Positions 23,151 through 35,864 of a stretch of 64,000 bases of DNA are shown here, piece after piece. The notes under the pieces were generated by a model that had not been told where the DNA came from, searched no databases, and was given only the letters and a program-made list of their open reading frames with translations. The stretch comes from Saxidomus purpurata (taxonomy: Eukaryota > Mollusca > Bivalvia > Venerida > Veneridae), in the NCBI GenBank assembly GCA_022818135.1, contig JAFMSR010000002.1:53493594-53557593 (forward strand), in the 5' to 3' direction. Within the stretch, counting starts at the first letter, position 1. Each line of letters begins with the position of its first letter. The translations under genes and the position numbers were made by a program.

Positions 23151-23649
23151 AAATCCAAAGCAACAAGTAAAAAAACAAACACTGTTGCCAACACACAAAC
23201 GGACTTCATCCTTCGTTTAAACAATACAATTGCCCTAAAAACACAAAGCAGGGTTGCTTTGGCTATCCAAGAAGCAACCTCCAAAATGAGCTTTAGGCGG
23301 AAGTTTTAGTTATTTATACACATCCAACAAGACGGAAGTTTTGAAGAGCGACAGGGGAATCTTTTCGCACAAATATTTATATATTCAGCAGTAAAATCTT
23401 TGTTTACTTTAGCTTCTTTTTTACAGTTTAACCATTGAGATCCTACATTCGCATTCTCATTTTGTAAAGAAAAAATGATAATTTGTTTTCAACAAAATAC
23501 TGAAGAAACTTGCACGCATCTAACACCGGGGGTTTACTGCATACAACTGTACTTAAAACTAGCTTTAGACAAAGAAATATTTCCCTTGTTTAAGTAAATA
23601 GTAGCAATATTTCTGATGGTATACCAAGATAAAAAGTGAACTTGCAAAT

Positions 23650-24149
23650 NNNNNNNNNNNNNNNNNNNNNNNNNNNNNNNNNNNNNNNNNNNNNNNNNNN
23701 NNNNNNNNNNNNNNNNNNNNNNNNNNNNNNNNNNNNNNNNNNNNNNNNNNNNNNNNNNNNNNNNNNNNNNNNNNNNNNNNNNNNNNNNNNNNNNNNNNNN
23801 NNNNNNNNNNNNNNNNNNNNNNNNNNNNNNNNNNNNNNNNNNNNNNNNNNNNNNNNNNNNNNNNNNNNNNNNNNNNNNNNNNNNNNNNNNNNNNNNNNNN
23901 NNNNNNNNNNNNNNNNNNNNNNNNNNNNNNNNNNNNNNNNNNNNNNNNNNNNNNNNNNNNNNNNNNNNNNNNNNNNNNNNNNNNNNNNNNNNNNNNNNNN
24001 NNNNNNNNNNNNNNNNNNNNNNNNNNNNNNNNNNNNNNNNNNNNNNNNNNNNNNNNNNNNNNNNNNNNNNNNNNNNNNNNNNNNNNNNNNNNNNNNNNNN
24101 NNNNNNNNNNNNNNNNNNNNNNNNNNNNNNNNNNNNNNNNNNNNNNNNN
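23650..24149. other. Assembly gap (500 N)
   Basis: Exactly 500 N, a round number used for gaps of unknown size. Flanked by inverted repeats, which would explain the assembly failure. Translations across it are meaningless. Confidence 0.99.
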
Positions 24150-24244
24150 AAGTCAAGATAATTTATGTAACTTTTCAAAACTGTTTGCACAGCGAATGTA
24201 TCCACAGATTATAAAACGGTGAAAGTCTTCTACGTTCTACATAA

Positions 24245-24310
24245 ATTTTTGGCTGCTTGGCGTGGGTTCGTATGATATATAGTGCTATATATTCATTCTT
24301 AGAAAAAATT
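24245..24310 (-). repeat. Inverted-repeat arm right of the assembly gap
   Basis: Contains cttggcgtgggttcgtatga, the reverse complement of part of 23085-23150. Confidence 0.65.
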
Positions 24311-24429
24311 ACATTCATTAATAAAAGAATTAAAATTGACAGTATGCAAAATGTCCAAAATAATAAAAGAACTATTATCAAATAAAAAAACATCATTCTC
24401 TGATATATGTAGAGCTCCACTTCCCTTAA

Positions 24430-27400
24430 GTGGGTGAGCGTGTGGGGTTTTTTTTCATTTAAATATCAAATGTGTTTCACTTGGTTGGGGTGCCATAATA
24501 TTGTAGTATACTTACAGTACACTAATAGTTCATGAAAAGAAAAATAAAAGCTATGGCTGAGTGATGTTGTGTTTTTGTGTTCAAAGTAGTGCTCCTTTAG
24601 TGGGTGGGGTGCATGTTTTTCATCAATCCTGACATTGCTCACTGATCACGAACAGCTGTGATTAGTTTCAACACAATGTCTGCTTTGATTTTAAAGAGAA
24701 TCTATTTGCATACGAAACCTTTTAACCAAAATTTGAAGAAAAAGTTTGAAAAGTTGAAAAAGAACCTTAAACATGATTACATTCTGGCAAGAGTTATCTA
24801 ATTTCATTATCTAATGCATCTAAAGACTCAAATAAAGTTTGATATATGTAACTGAAATTACTTGCTAGTTACTTACACGTTATATGAAGCAGCCGACATC
24901 GCGGACACGGACACCAACATTGTTCGTTTTATACGGGATTTCGCTATATCCGGAGTCGTTAAGTACGGAGTTTACTGTAAGTCTATTCTACTTTGAACAT
25001 GCTATTAGATCCATGCTTATTACATATTTACGTACACTTCTTATTCTTCCTTCTGATTTAATAATCTATTTACGACCCCATCATTACTCCCATAATGCTG
25101 TTAAATTCAGTGAAGCGTGGACGAATACTCTTAAATGGGGTTAATAGCATTTTGTCAAATTTGTAAACGTAACTGAATGATACAAAAATATGCAAATTAT
25201 TCCTAAATTAATGATGTATTGCATACATGAAAATGTCAAATTTCATGAAGTAATGATACGTAGTTTAAACTTCAAATAGGTAATTCAATATTTTACTTAC
25301 ATTATTATAAAATCGAGCCTGGGAACTAACATTGCGTAAACGTGAATTGGAAAAATACGATTCTTCTACGGATACAACTGATTTCGCCACACAAATAACC
25401 CATCTTTCTAAATTGTACAAAGTCTTTGCTTATATCTATGTAATATAAATTGTTAAAGTCGCCAGAAGTCCGACATGACGTTTTAGATCGTTTTGCAGCA
25501 ATGTCAACCGAGCGGCGTTTGATTTTCTTTCAAACTTTCGTAGTTCTTCAATCATGATACAAATGTCTTGTACATTAAGCAAACGATAATAAGGGCTATT
25601 TCCTAGATAAAAAACTATATATTTATAATAGTAAAGATATAGCGCGGCCTACTTTCAGAGAGCAAACTAGGACGCTATCACCTACGTCGAGGCAATGTTT
25701 AAGTGTGAAAGTATGTAAGGGCCCCAATTCAATGAAAAATCATTGAACCAGAACATGCAGGTAATATGCCCATTTCGTCTTGTAAATCTCCCCATTAAGG
25801 GAATAGCTATCTAGGCAGAATTTGCCGCAGCTACTCTCTTACTTTGGCACTAAAAATTACAAACTTTTTAACAAATAAAAGGAGGGTGGCATCTTCTTAT
25901 AAAAAAATATCCTATTTACATTCACAGCATCAAGGAAGAGATGCTTGGGTCGGTTACAAGCAGATTGGTGAGCACAACTGACCTTTTAATTCTCTAAACA
26001 AACATCTCCCCATAAAGATTGTACAATTCATGCTAATGGTTGCTGAGAAAAAGCGTCGACATGAAGGTAGGTAAAAAGGCAATCAAAGGGCTGTAACTCC
26101 TTGAAGAAAAACTTTATACTCTTAACATGCTGATGATATGCGGATCTCAACTTGATCATATTTAGCAGTCTAGGAAGTTTCATTAAATTCAAGTCAGTGG
26201 TTCCTGAGAAATACCCGAACAAGAGTGCACAAACGTGCTATTTATATTCACTTTATATGAGCATTAATTGAAAGTGCCGTAATAAAGTATGAAACAAGAA
26301 GATACACGGTTGTAGAAGCCAATGCCAGACACACTGCATTCAACACAGAGAGCATTTAATTATCAATGAAATTTGGCACATTTATCTTAATTATGTGTTG
26401 ACAAGTGGAACTTTACTTTTGTTCCAAGTTCTATGAGCGTATATAATTAACTTAGCAATTTTGTACTGAATGGAAATGTAAACAGAACAAAAACTTCAGA
26501 CAGGGAATTCCTAATAAAGGAGACTCTACCAGAGACTACAAAATAGCTGTTAAAAAGAGAAAAACAATTAATTTTCAAAGACACTTACTTTAATAACTGA
26601 CTTAATCACCTCTAAATCTGACAAATGTGAGTAAACTAGTATAATTTTTGTCGGCTGCTCAGATCGGTTATGGATATATGTTAACAAAAGTATTTATATT
26701 GTATTATTTTAAAATCAACGCAAGTATTTGATATGACGGTTTCACTATTAAGTGAATTGATTAATCAAACCAGAAATATTCTGTTTCATTCTCTCATTTC
26801 GTGAATAACATTATATACTAAATATTTTTAGATCTAGTATAATTCAAAAGATAATTGGCCAGGATGAATTGAGGCTGTTTTATTTATTTCAATAAATCAT
26901 AATTTTCACCAATAAAATGTAAACATATAAGTTTACCAACAAAGTTTGAATAAATGTATGTAAAACATCTAGAAAGCCGCTCGCTTGTGATCCTTGGTCG
27001 TAGTCGAACATCTGACCGCGTGGTCCTAGCCAGTTTATGACAGTTTTAATGCAGAAAACTGAATAAGCCAACTGAAGGTTTCTCCCATGTATTTTTTTTC
27101 TTTTCGTAACATTGAGCACTTTTCGTTAATTATAGATGGCCGAATTTTATTAATGTTTTGTCTCCGGCTTCCTCTTTGTAATGAAATGAAGAGGTTGGGA
27201 ACCATGCTTGTCCTTCACTTTTTAGAACTAAGAAAATAACTATTGTTTTGGGTATTACGTGTACTCTAAACAAAATAAACAAGTTTAAGTACCCAATCTC
27301 AAATATTATGGACTTGAAAAAAACGTCGTTGTTTGTTACATATCAAGTCCACAATAATACAAGCAAGGCATGTAAAATGTCTAAAAATATTATGGATAAT

Positions 27401-27700
27401 ACCAATTTACACTAGATGAGTAAGTATTATGGTATACGATACTTCCGTTCGAAATGTGTGTTGACTGATGCAATGAGAGCGGACGAACCCGTTTTTAAAA
27501 ATGAAACACTTTTACATACATTTTTGGTGAAACAATAACCCACTGCTGAACTACCGAGAAAGGAGGAAGTTAAACCATATATGTATGAATAAATGAATAC
27601 AACGTAGTATGTAAATAGCTACCACTATGTACAAAATACAAACTTTTCTCTAAGAAATCAAGGGAAATAAGAAAAAAGTCATTTCTGTTTTTCGTACTTT
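24430..27700. other. Non-coding stretch
   Basis: AT-rich DNA with a fragment of the ATAACGA family at 24930-24985 and a weak dispersed-repeat module at about 26030-26230. No exon-like frame with splice sites was seen. Confidence 0.5.
24930..24985 (-). mobile_element. ATAACGA-type MITE fragment
   Basis: Contains gggatttcgctatatccgg and agtcgttaagtacgg, matching one end of the family in the other orientation. Remainder not seen. Confidence 0.4.
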
Positions 27701-27835
27701 ATTGAATCTCAAAAACAAATTCGGGAAAAAATATTAAAAATACCCAATAATTAGCAAGGAGCACTACTTCACCTTCGATGAAATTATATATATAGGCAGG
27801 TAATGTGGAATTATCTGTGTCTACCACTGCATTGT

Positions 27836-27905
27836 TAGGGATTGAACCCCGGACACAGCGATCCCGAGGTGAACACGCTACCATTGCACCAAGGCGGCTC
27901 CGCAT
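27836..27905 (-). mobile_element. tRNA-derived SINE head
   Basis: The minus strand has an A-box-like ggtgcaatggtagcg and a B-box-like ggggttcaatccc about 40 nt later, but the acceptor stem does not close. It is therefore a SINE head or tRNA pseudogene rather than a working tRNA. Confidence 0.55.
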
Positions 27906-28144
27906 ATAATACAATACAGGGATTTCCTGTGTGTAGGTCCTATGTATAAGTTATAATTTGTATTAAATTTTCGTATATACTTAATGTCACTAGGTTAATC
28001 CCATATACCTATATTAGCAATTGTAATATGTAATAAAGGAGTCACTTTGTTGTGTTTCATACTGAACTGCCCTCAGTGCAGATGTACCGAGAAGCCAGCT
28101 ATCTTACCTTTGCTAAACGTCGGTTCCTAACAAGACGGTCAGGG

Positions 28145-28455
28145 TCATAATACGGGTCCAGTATGAGGCTCCACTGGACCTAAGTTACAGATAAAGATAA
28201 ATATATGGAAGCCTTATTTAACGTCGCAAATAATCAACAGCTAGACGAAAGAAGCTCACGATATTTTGCGACAAACAGGGTATCCACTTACCTTTTCCCA
28301 GAAGCAGGAAGTTTCTCTTCCTGACACTACCCTTTATAATGATGAGCGCCAAGCAAGGGGACTGTACCATTTTTTCACGTCTTTGGTATGACGCGGCCCG
28401 GGAACGAACCCACTACCTTCCGCACACGAAGCGGACGCTCTAACCACTAGTCTCT
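28145..28455 (-). mobile_element. tRNA-derived SINE
   Basis: The head at 28380-28450 on the minus strand has tagtggttagagcgtccg (A-box region) and agtgggttcgttcccg (B-box region), then ccgcgtcataccaaag and a body of about 230 bp. This layout is common in mollusc SINEs; family name not assigned. Confidence 0.6.
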
Positions 28456-28459
28456 CTCG

Positions 28460-30290
28460 TCTCTGACCAAACCTGAACATTACAAAAAATAGTGTTTGAT
28501 ATTTGGAGGCGAACTCCAGTTATTCTTCTAACACTTTTGATGTAAAATATCAGCCTTCATCCAGTTAACTCATCAAACTTGGCTGATATAAAACAAGCAA
28601 TTCCAATCGCCCGTAAAACATACAAGGACATTAACATTTAAACTGCTGCGTAATTTAAAAAAAAGCTTCAAGGAACTTTATATACTTGTCTTGTTACTCT
28701 ATCTCCAACCAACCAGGAAGATATGTAGATCTATATATAGGTATACGATAAAAGATCTCATAACGTACTTTTGTTACTTAAAATTGTAGGGCAAAAGTGT
28801 TTAGGTGGGTATTTGCATTGTTTATTCACAATTATATTGTAAACACTTTAGTTGTTTGTTTGGTTTTTTCAAAATATATGTAACCTAAAACTCGTGACTA
28901 CAAAGGTGTTTGTTATTGTGTACGTAGTGTCCTTGGCCTACCTACAAAAAAACCAATAAATTTGACAACGTCCTGATAAATGACATGCCCATCTTTCTAA
29001 TTCTATGCTTCCATTTTCAAAGGGGTGCGTCACTGAAAATTTACTTACCGAAGTATGATTACTGACTGGCATGTGCAAGTTGACCGTGGACTTTAACAAT
29101 ATGTCGTTCCTGCCATTGGCAGCATATTTCAAATATTTTTAGAAACTACATCATGGCAAGGCCTGTCATACTATAGACTAATTGTTATTATTCAATTTAT
29201 TACAACCTGAACTGACATTTAACAGTATATGTCTGCTTTGATATTCCAACATCCAATAAGAAATATGCATTGCTGTATTTTATGCAATTTAAAATTATAA
29301 TTATGTGCTTGATCTAATTGTGTTTATCAAATTCAAATTAAGCCTTCTTTACATTTGAACTTTATTTCCTGCTGTGATTACAATGTCATTATATGACCCT
29401 TGATTGGACAATGAAATATATTCTATTCTATTCTATTCTGAGAAAATTCTATTCTATTCTATACTATTATATTCTATTCGAATAACGTACAGTATAGCTC
29501 ACGATGAACTATACGAATGTAAATGTGCAGGCTGATCATGATCTGCACTGGTCGAAAAGGTACAATGACTTGCTGTCAAGAGTAAAAGAATGATAATTAT
29601 TCAGCTTCTACTCTTATATTTTATCTACGTAGCGTTCTGTAATATTTTCTTGCTCTAGGACTTGCTTGGATTGTGCCGACGTTCTTCTTGTTATTCGGAT
29701 AGGTCAGAATTCGTCTTCACAAGGTCAAACATTCCTTTTACTTCTGACTTTGGAAACTTTTTTTCGCTAAGCTGCTATGCAATTAAACGGTAAAATACAA
29801 AATGGTTTTGTAAAATACAGACAATGTGACGTGGAGTATAATAGGGTTATTAGTATAGTAACGTGATCCAGCATGCCGGATTTGCTCGAGTCGTGCGTCG
29901 GATCACAAAATTTTACAAAATGGCGTTGTTTAAAAATCAAAAGGAAGTGACTTCTCCGTATTGGCCCTCTCTTTTGAACCAACAAGAATGCTTTAATTCC
30001 ACATTGGCTTTGTTTTCTCGTATAGGCCCTGCTTTTCTCATATTGGCTCAGTTATCATTTGTATTAGCTCTACCTGTTTCATATCATGTGACAATTGATC
30101 TGATACAGTGTGTAATATTGTAAAGTTGAATAATAATATAAGTTATCTTTGCTGTCATGCGCGGTAGATGGATTCATCTTCATAGAGTGGGTTAAATAAA
30201 TAACTAACTTGGGGCAGATGAAACCACATACCCCGCTCTACAACGTAGATAACGTTTTTGCCACCTATCTGAACATTTTAAGTGCATAGA
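28460..30290. other. Non-coding stretch
   Basis: AT-rich with a pentanucleotide microsatellite at 29421-29478. Open frames are short and lack splice or codon support. Confidence 0.5.
29421..29478. repeat. (ATTCT)n microsatellite
   Basis: Repeated ttctattctattctattct with two interruptions. Confidence 0.95.
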
Positions 30291-30299
30291 GTTTTTTTT

Positions 30300-30480
30300 A
30301 ATGAATCTTGGGTTTAGCGTCCTATTAACAGCTATGGTCCTTTAGGGCGATGACAAGATTGTTTGTTTGCGTCCTATTAACAGCTATATGGTCCTTTAAG
30401 GACGGCGGTGTCAAGACGATACGAGGAGCCAAAAAGTAAAGGAAATATTACCTCTGTGGCGGGGGGCATGCGGTCATATC
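30300..30480. repeat. SINE-body-like repeat, two tandem pieces
   Basis: The phrase gcgtcctattaacagctat followed by ggtcctttaagg occurs twice, at about 30318 and 30370. This resembles conserved SINE central domains in invertebrates; the exact family is not claimed. Confidence 0.5.
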
Positions 30481-30734
30481 GTCCTCTTCTTATCCAATCA
30501 GACTGCTGCAAAACTATTCATAGAATAACAAAAAGGTTATGTAGAACTTGATATCGTTTACCACTTAATAACTGGTGTTTTGGGTTATGACAATTAACAC
30601 GTTCAATTATTTTAGTTTATCTTGCTTGTGACATGAATAAGTTTCGTCGACAAGAACAGATGATGACAATTATAATGACTACTTGAAAAGCTAACAAACA
30701 ATGCCCCTGGCCTTAGAGGATACTCCACTGTTGA

Positions 30735-31000
30735 AGATCCCGTCATAGACTAGTAGAGCTGAAATGATAATAACAATTAACCTGAAAACATCGTAATACA
30801 TGTATCAAAAATGTTAAAGCACCTTTATCATGCGAAAAAGAATAGTAAGTGAAACCACTACATGGCCATAAACCTGTTCCAGAAACAGCAGCAGATTAAT
30901 TGAATACAACAAATCGGTTAAACTTCTGACATAAATAAGGAAGAAATCCATAATTAAATATTAAACTCTTCATTCTGGCCATCGAGTCTTTGATATTACA
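30735..31000 (-). repeat. Inverted paralogue carrying the MITE empty site
   Basis: Read on the minus strand, this block matches 33720-34058 plus 34495-34675, with the MITE missing. It includes a frame LIVIIIISALLVYD behind a tttcag acceptor that looks like a transmembrane segment, so both copies may be gene fragments. Confidence 0.7.
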
Positions 31001-31816
31001 TTGTATATGGTAAGTAGGTTGTAACAGACTGATAGTTGCATTTTCTGTCCCTAAATCACTCCGGAAAAGCCGATGGGCACAGCCAATTTTGTTCAACGTT
31101 TTCAGTTAGTACGTATCTATCTGAGACGAATTTGTATTACTTGATGACACCTCTAACCACACCACCTATCGACTTATGCCATCTGCCAGTTGCTGTATGA
31201 ATACTAAATCCAACTGGTTTTAGTTTGTCGTAGCTGTCTTCGTGCCTAACGTAATTTGGACAAAGAACATAATACTTTCTCCGACGTAAACAGTTTGCTT
31301 TCCTTTGGGTCAGTTGTTTTCATTATCCGGAAAACGTCATCATTTTTAACGTGTACGTCGTGATCCAAAATTAGATGCCGCCACATTGATCGATATCCTA
31401 TGATCTTCACTGACGTCGACGCTGATTGATACGTCTCAGAATTAATTTCACTTGTCCAGAGCTGATCACAAAATTATGTCGCATTAGAAGCAGACACACA
31501 ATGTTTTTTTTAAGAATCTTTATTTGAAGTAATGTCTTATGATTTCAAGTCTTGATAATACTCTGTCTGCAGGAAAATACATGTACATGTAGTTTGAAAT
31601 AACAGCCTCTGTAAGACACATTTGTAACCACAATGTCAAGAGGACATATTAGCAATAACTTACCAGTTGACGATCATCTTTGCTTACCTGAAAAGAACAA
31701 AATATATTCGACATGATTGGACTTAATACTGATCTGTTTACCGAAGAAAAATGTTGTAAAGATACCGGTATGTAGACATTTTTGTATGACTTCCGAGAAC
31801 TTGCTATGGACACTTC

Positions 31817-31974
31817 CCTATGAAACGTAAACTAAATTAGCCGATTCTGAACTCAAGGGACTATGTTAAGAGCCCTGCAAATCCCTTCTACAACACCTAT
31901 GAAACGTAAAATAAATAAGCCGAATCTAAACCCAAGGGACTATGTTAAGAGCCCTGCAAATCCCTTCCACAACA
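31817..31974. repeat. Tandem duplication of 79 bp
   Basis: Two successive copies beginning cctatgaaacgtaaa and containing gggactatgttaagagccct. Confidence 0.85.
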
Positions 31975-32694
31975 CCGATGATGTAATATTTCTATTATAT
32001 CGTTCAGTACAGAAGGTTCTCTGTTCAACGTTATAAAGATTGCCTTGGCCATTGTATTATGAATCCCCTTATTTAGCTATTTAGCCAATTACTACGCTAC
32101 GGCCGTGGAAAGGATATGGTATATATGTTAGTGCGTAGTTTTTGTCCCTGTGTATATGTGAGTATTCTGTTCTATAATAAACGTATATTCTTAATATACT
32201 TATATAGTCCAATTTTTAAAAGTTATATACTTTTGATGTCATTCATTTTCTCTCGTTTCATATCTTAAATGTATAAAGGGATAAACTTTTTAAACTATAA
32301 TATATTACAAGAAAAACTGTGATACAAAGTATCACAGCGGGCCAACAAACAAAAATCCCATGTAAATATTTTGAAAATTGGTGATAATTGATATTGAGGC
32401 ATGGCCCCAAAAAGAACTCGAGGGAACCAATTCTGGTTGAACAAGCAAAACCTGACACGACACCACATCTATTGACTGACCTGTAGTATCGAAACTTTAC
32501 TGTTACCAAATAATATTTATACGTATGTCCAGGAATGCTCTATAGACCGTTCCTGGTATGTCTCAATTTTCATTACCATTATCCTTATTAATTTGACAGA
32601 ATGAAGATTTTTATGATTATTTGCCGTAAAATATTCTTTAAAAAATTAAAAATGATTAATAAAACAGCAGAAAAAAGTTTAAAAAAAAATTGGG

Positions 32695-32797
32695 AGTTGA
32701 TGGGATTCGAACTCGTGGTTTCTGAAAGTACACGTACACAAAAGTGTTTGACCTATCGGCTTTATCCATTACACCACGGAGGCAGACTACTTTAGAA
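32695..32797 (-). mobile_element. tRNA-derived sequence (SINE head or tRNA pseudogene)
   Basis: The minus strand shows ccgtggtgtaatggataaag (A-box region) and acgagttcgaatcccatc (B-box region). The spacing between the boxes is too long for an ordinary tRNA. Confidence 0.5.
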
Positions 32798-33174
32798 TGG
32801 GAAAAAAATACCTAAAACAATATCATATATGTCTAAAAGGCCCATAAAAGAAATTCAGTCGACTCGTTTCGTTTCTATAATGTCAAAGGTTGTGTTAGTG
32901 AAAAAAGCAATCATATATCCATTTTTCTAGGTGTAGATTGCGACTGAAACTGAAAAAGCCCCCTTTTTTCTTTTTTACCAGCGTATATTAGATTGCGCCC
33001 TCTATGAAACGAACGACAGCTCAATACAAACGACAACTCTTGCTTTTCCAAAAAAATTGACTGTGTCTACAGTTTTCATCTCAGAAGTCCTCAATTTTAT
33101 AATGAAGAGAGCGCATATGTTCGATATAGTGCTTAAGTCTCCATGCATCTTTTACTCACCACGTATTAAATATA

Positions 33175-33196
33175 GCGGGCCGCTGCTGCGGCCCGC
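33175..33196. repeat. GC-rich hairpin
   Basis: A perfect 9-bp stem gcgggccgc / gcggcccgc around the loop tgct, in AT-rich surroundings. Confidence 0.75.
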
Positions 33197-33465
33197 AATA
33201 AGTGTATATTTTTGTAAACTCTCTTCCAATCTGTTCCACTGCTTGTCTATCTGTCCGTCCATCCGAATGTCTGGGTGTCTGTCTACATGTGCAAATGAGT
33301 GAATGTAAGTGTATATGCATTTTTATTGAGTAAAAATGTTGTTATACAGTATAATTGAATGATTAAATAATTGAAATATCTTCCTAATAACTTTCTAGGC
33401 GTTTCTTTCGGTCCTCTCCTATGTCCTAAATAAAAGATGGCTTCTTTTCTGCGCAAAGCATATAC

Positions 33466-33530
33466 ATCTGAAATCAAAAGTCAAAAGTCAGAAGTCAAAA
33501 GTCAGAAGTTGGAAGTCAGAAGTTGTATTT
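33466..33530. repeat. Short tandem repeat (aaaagtcag)n
   Basis: About seven degenerate copies of aaaagtcag/gaagtcag. Confidence 0.85.
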
Positions 33531-33719
33531 CACGAAGTTCCATTTCCCCCTTTGTCCTTTTTCAGAGGTTTTTATATTCTTTTATGATGGAGCGGTTAGT
33601 TGATTATTATTATTATAAGGAACATTCCCTATTTTCGTATTTAAGATTTTTCTGTGATTGCAAGCAGGTATCGTTTGTATATATAGATCAAATATATGCA
33701 ATTTCCAATATCCTTTCGA

Positions 33720-34680
33720 TATTATGTCAGAGACTCGATGGACAGAATGAAGAGCTTTTTGTTTGGGAAGAATACATCTAACCGGCGTATCGAAGCAATT
33801 TAGGGATGAATGTGTCCTCAGGGCATTAAATGCTGGATTAATTTGTTCAAATATTTAATATGACGATTCTGATCGACTGTATGTTGAATGCTTGAAGTTT
33901 TGCTTAATGAATGTTCATATACTCCATGATATAAGATCTCAAAGGGTTGCTGAAGCGCCACATGGTAAACCCGATATCCTGTGTTTCATTCCAGACACAG
34001 TAGTACTAGATGTCAGAACTATGGATTACTTCCTTATTAATGTCAGAAATTGACGTTATTAAAGTGGAATTATGCACATTTTTTTTCACGTAAAACTCCA
34101 GCTGAAATAAGTGTGTCTACAAAGCGTAGAGAAAATAACAGCTTTTAACCCAATACAACAAACTCTTCCTGCTACCAGTACGAAATAATAACTTTCCAAA
34201 TATTACTTTTCCTATTTTGACTGGGAGAGTCAATTTAAGAAATAAACAACTGCATGCAGGAGTTGCTTACCTTCCACTGCCGAAATCCACTTATAACACA
34301 AGGGAGATCACTGCCAAGAAAGGAATTATTATTTTATTTGTTATTTTTTTTATTTCTAAAGTACCAACTTCAAATACTAATGCGGCATTATCATTAGTTT
34401 AATATATTTAAATTCACAGCAACCGAATATTGCTTTTATAAAACTGTCACCCAAATACACTATGTTCAGTAAGATGCGCATAATGTCACTTTAACCGTTT
34501 TGTTGTATTCAATTAATATGCTGCTGTTTCCGGAACAGGTCTTTGGTCGTGTAGTGGTCACTTATTATTCTTATTCGCATAATAAAGGTGTTTTAACATT
34601 TTTGATATGACGATGTTTTCAGTGTAATTGTTATTACCATTTGGGCTCTACTGGTCTATGACGGGATCACTTTTTTTTAT
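33720..34680 (+). repeat. Inverted paralogue with MITE insertion
   Basis: Matches 30735-31190 on the opposite strand on both sides of the MITE at 34059-34494, for example gactcgatggacagaatgaa and ttgtattcaattaat. Confidence 0.65.
34059..34494. mobile_element. Complete TTAA-flanked MITE (~436 bp)
   Basis: Terminal inverted repeats are ttaaagtggaattatgcaca and, reversed, ttaaagtgacattatgcgca. TTAA lies at each outer end. The inverted paralogue at 30735-31000 has a single TTAA at the matching point, an empty site. TTAA target preference fits piggyBac or Kolobok superfamilies; no transposase is present. A second, partial copy is at 22369. Confidence 0.8.
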
Positions 34681-34694
34681 CTCGGTTCATACAG

Positions 34695-34794
34695 AAATTA
34701 TAACAAGGCTTATGAGTTCCCCTAAAGTTACACGTCAAAATAGACGGAAGACACTCGAAGACAATATAAAGAGGCCCTGCCTGTCAAAAATAAG
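34695..34794 (+). CDS. Unidentified plus-strand gene, penultimate exon (cytoplasmic tail?)
   Basis: Acceptor catacag, donor ataag/gtacgt. Phase 1 in, phase 2 out. It encodes IITRLMSSPKVTRQNRRK then TLEDNIKRPCLSKIR, strongly basic. It joins exactly in phase with 35714-35864. Just upstream, a hydrophobic frame VIVITIWALLVYD follows another tttcag, but it is in a different frame and too close to be a separate exon. The exon supplying the membrane segment is therefore unresolved, and the gene may be damaged. Confidence 0.45.
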
Positions 34795-35479
34795 GTACGT
34801 TATATTTTATTGAAGGATATTTAAGTAAATATTCTGTTCATGTAACTGACAACTGTATTCGATTAAATGACAAGTGCCTATATTTAAGCTAGTATTCATG
34901 TAGTTGTCTAAATATTAAGTGCCTATATTTAAGTAAATATTTTGTTCATGTAACTGACAACTGTAATTGTCTAAATAACAAGTGCCTATGTGCAATTGAG
35001 CTGTGCCTACTTATAATTGACTACTACCTCATGTATTTGTCAATTATTGTCTACGTTAAGCTGATAAGTACATATGTATTAAAATCTAGTGTCTATGTGT
35101 ATACGCCATGTGATTACGAGAAAATGTTATGTTTTTACCTTCATTGACTACTGTGTTTGTGTATATATCTGTACACCATCAATAGCAGTAAGCATATAGA
35201 CGAATGCAACTAAATGAATGGACTTGTAAGAATGAAATAGGGCAAAACGGGCACCAATTCTACTGGTACCCTTGAAACCACGAACGAGAACTGTATGATT
35301 AATTCTTCTGCCATTGGTATGTCAAACAGTCTGGAGTAGCTACCCTTACCATAACGCTGGGTATCAGACTATAGAAGAGAATGACGAACAAGAAGTGAGT
35401 TTGTAAACAGGTATTTATTGTGTATGGCTAGCGAAATGCACATATTTCCTTTAAACTTTTAGTTTAACAGTTAAACCCA

Positions 35480-35520
35480 TTGGGGGTCACGGGTTTAAAT
35501 CCCGCCGACACAATTCGACC
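35480..35520 (+). mobile_element. Possible SINE B-box remnant
   Basis: The cacgggtttaaatcccgcc string resembles a tRNA T-arm. No clear A-box, so weak. Confidence 0.25.
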
Positions 35521-35713
35521 GAGACTTTCATAATCCCTTTCTCGGCGCGAGTACGAGTAAAAACTAAGAAATAGTCATTAAGACCAGTTGATTTAAGTTG
35601 ATAGAACTTGAATCTTCAATTGATATAAAATAAATAAATTAAAACTAACTAAACTATACAGAAATAACAGTTGTTTCCCTTAACATTTTCATCGTCCTAT
35701 TTCCTATTTCTAG

Positions 35714-35864
35714 GTCTGCAGATCCATCAAAGAACGAAAAGAAAAGACCTGTCACATCCGGTACAAAGAGCGAAAAGAAGTGTCCTCCGCTACCTTATAA
35801 CGTTGTAAACCCAGCATACGATTTTGAAACAAACGCTGTAATGGATGGTTATACCATGCCGTAA
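35714..35864 (+). CDS. Unidentified plus-strand gene, last exon with NPAY motif
   Basis: Acceptor tatttctag, ends at TAA 35862-35864. It encodes KNEKKRPVTSGTKSEKKC then PYNVVNPAYDFETNAV and ends DGYTMP. NPAY is an NPxY sequence, which in other receptors binds PTB domains. With the preceding basic exon it reads like the cytoplasmic end of a single-pass receptor. No family recognised. Confidence 0.5.

Noticed and set aside
23534..24214. Open frames of about 190-220 codons over the gap
   Set aside because: They consist almost entirely of N.
31141..31330. Minus-strand frame with KYYVLCPNYVRHEDSYDKLK and GGVVRGVIK
   Set aside because: About 50 open codons that look protein-like, but no supported splice sites and no family recognised; could be chance or a gene fragment.
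33437..33781. 114-codon plus-strand open frame
   Set aside because: It begins in a short tandem repeat, has no recognisable domain, and lies in a block duplicated in inverted orientation where the frame is not kept.
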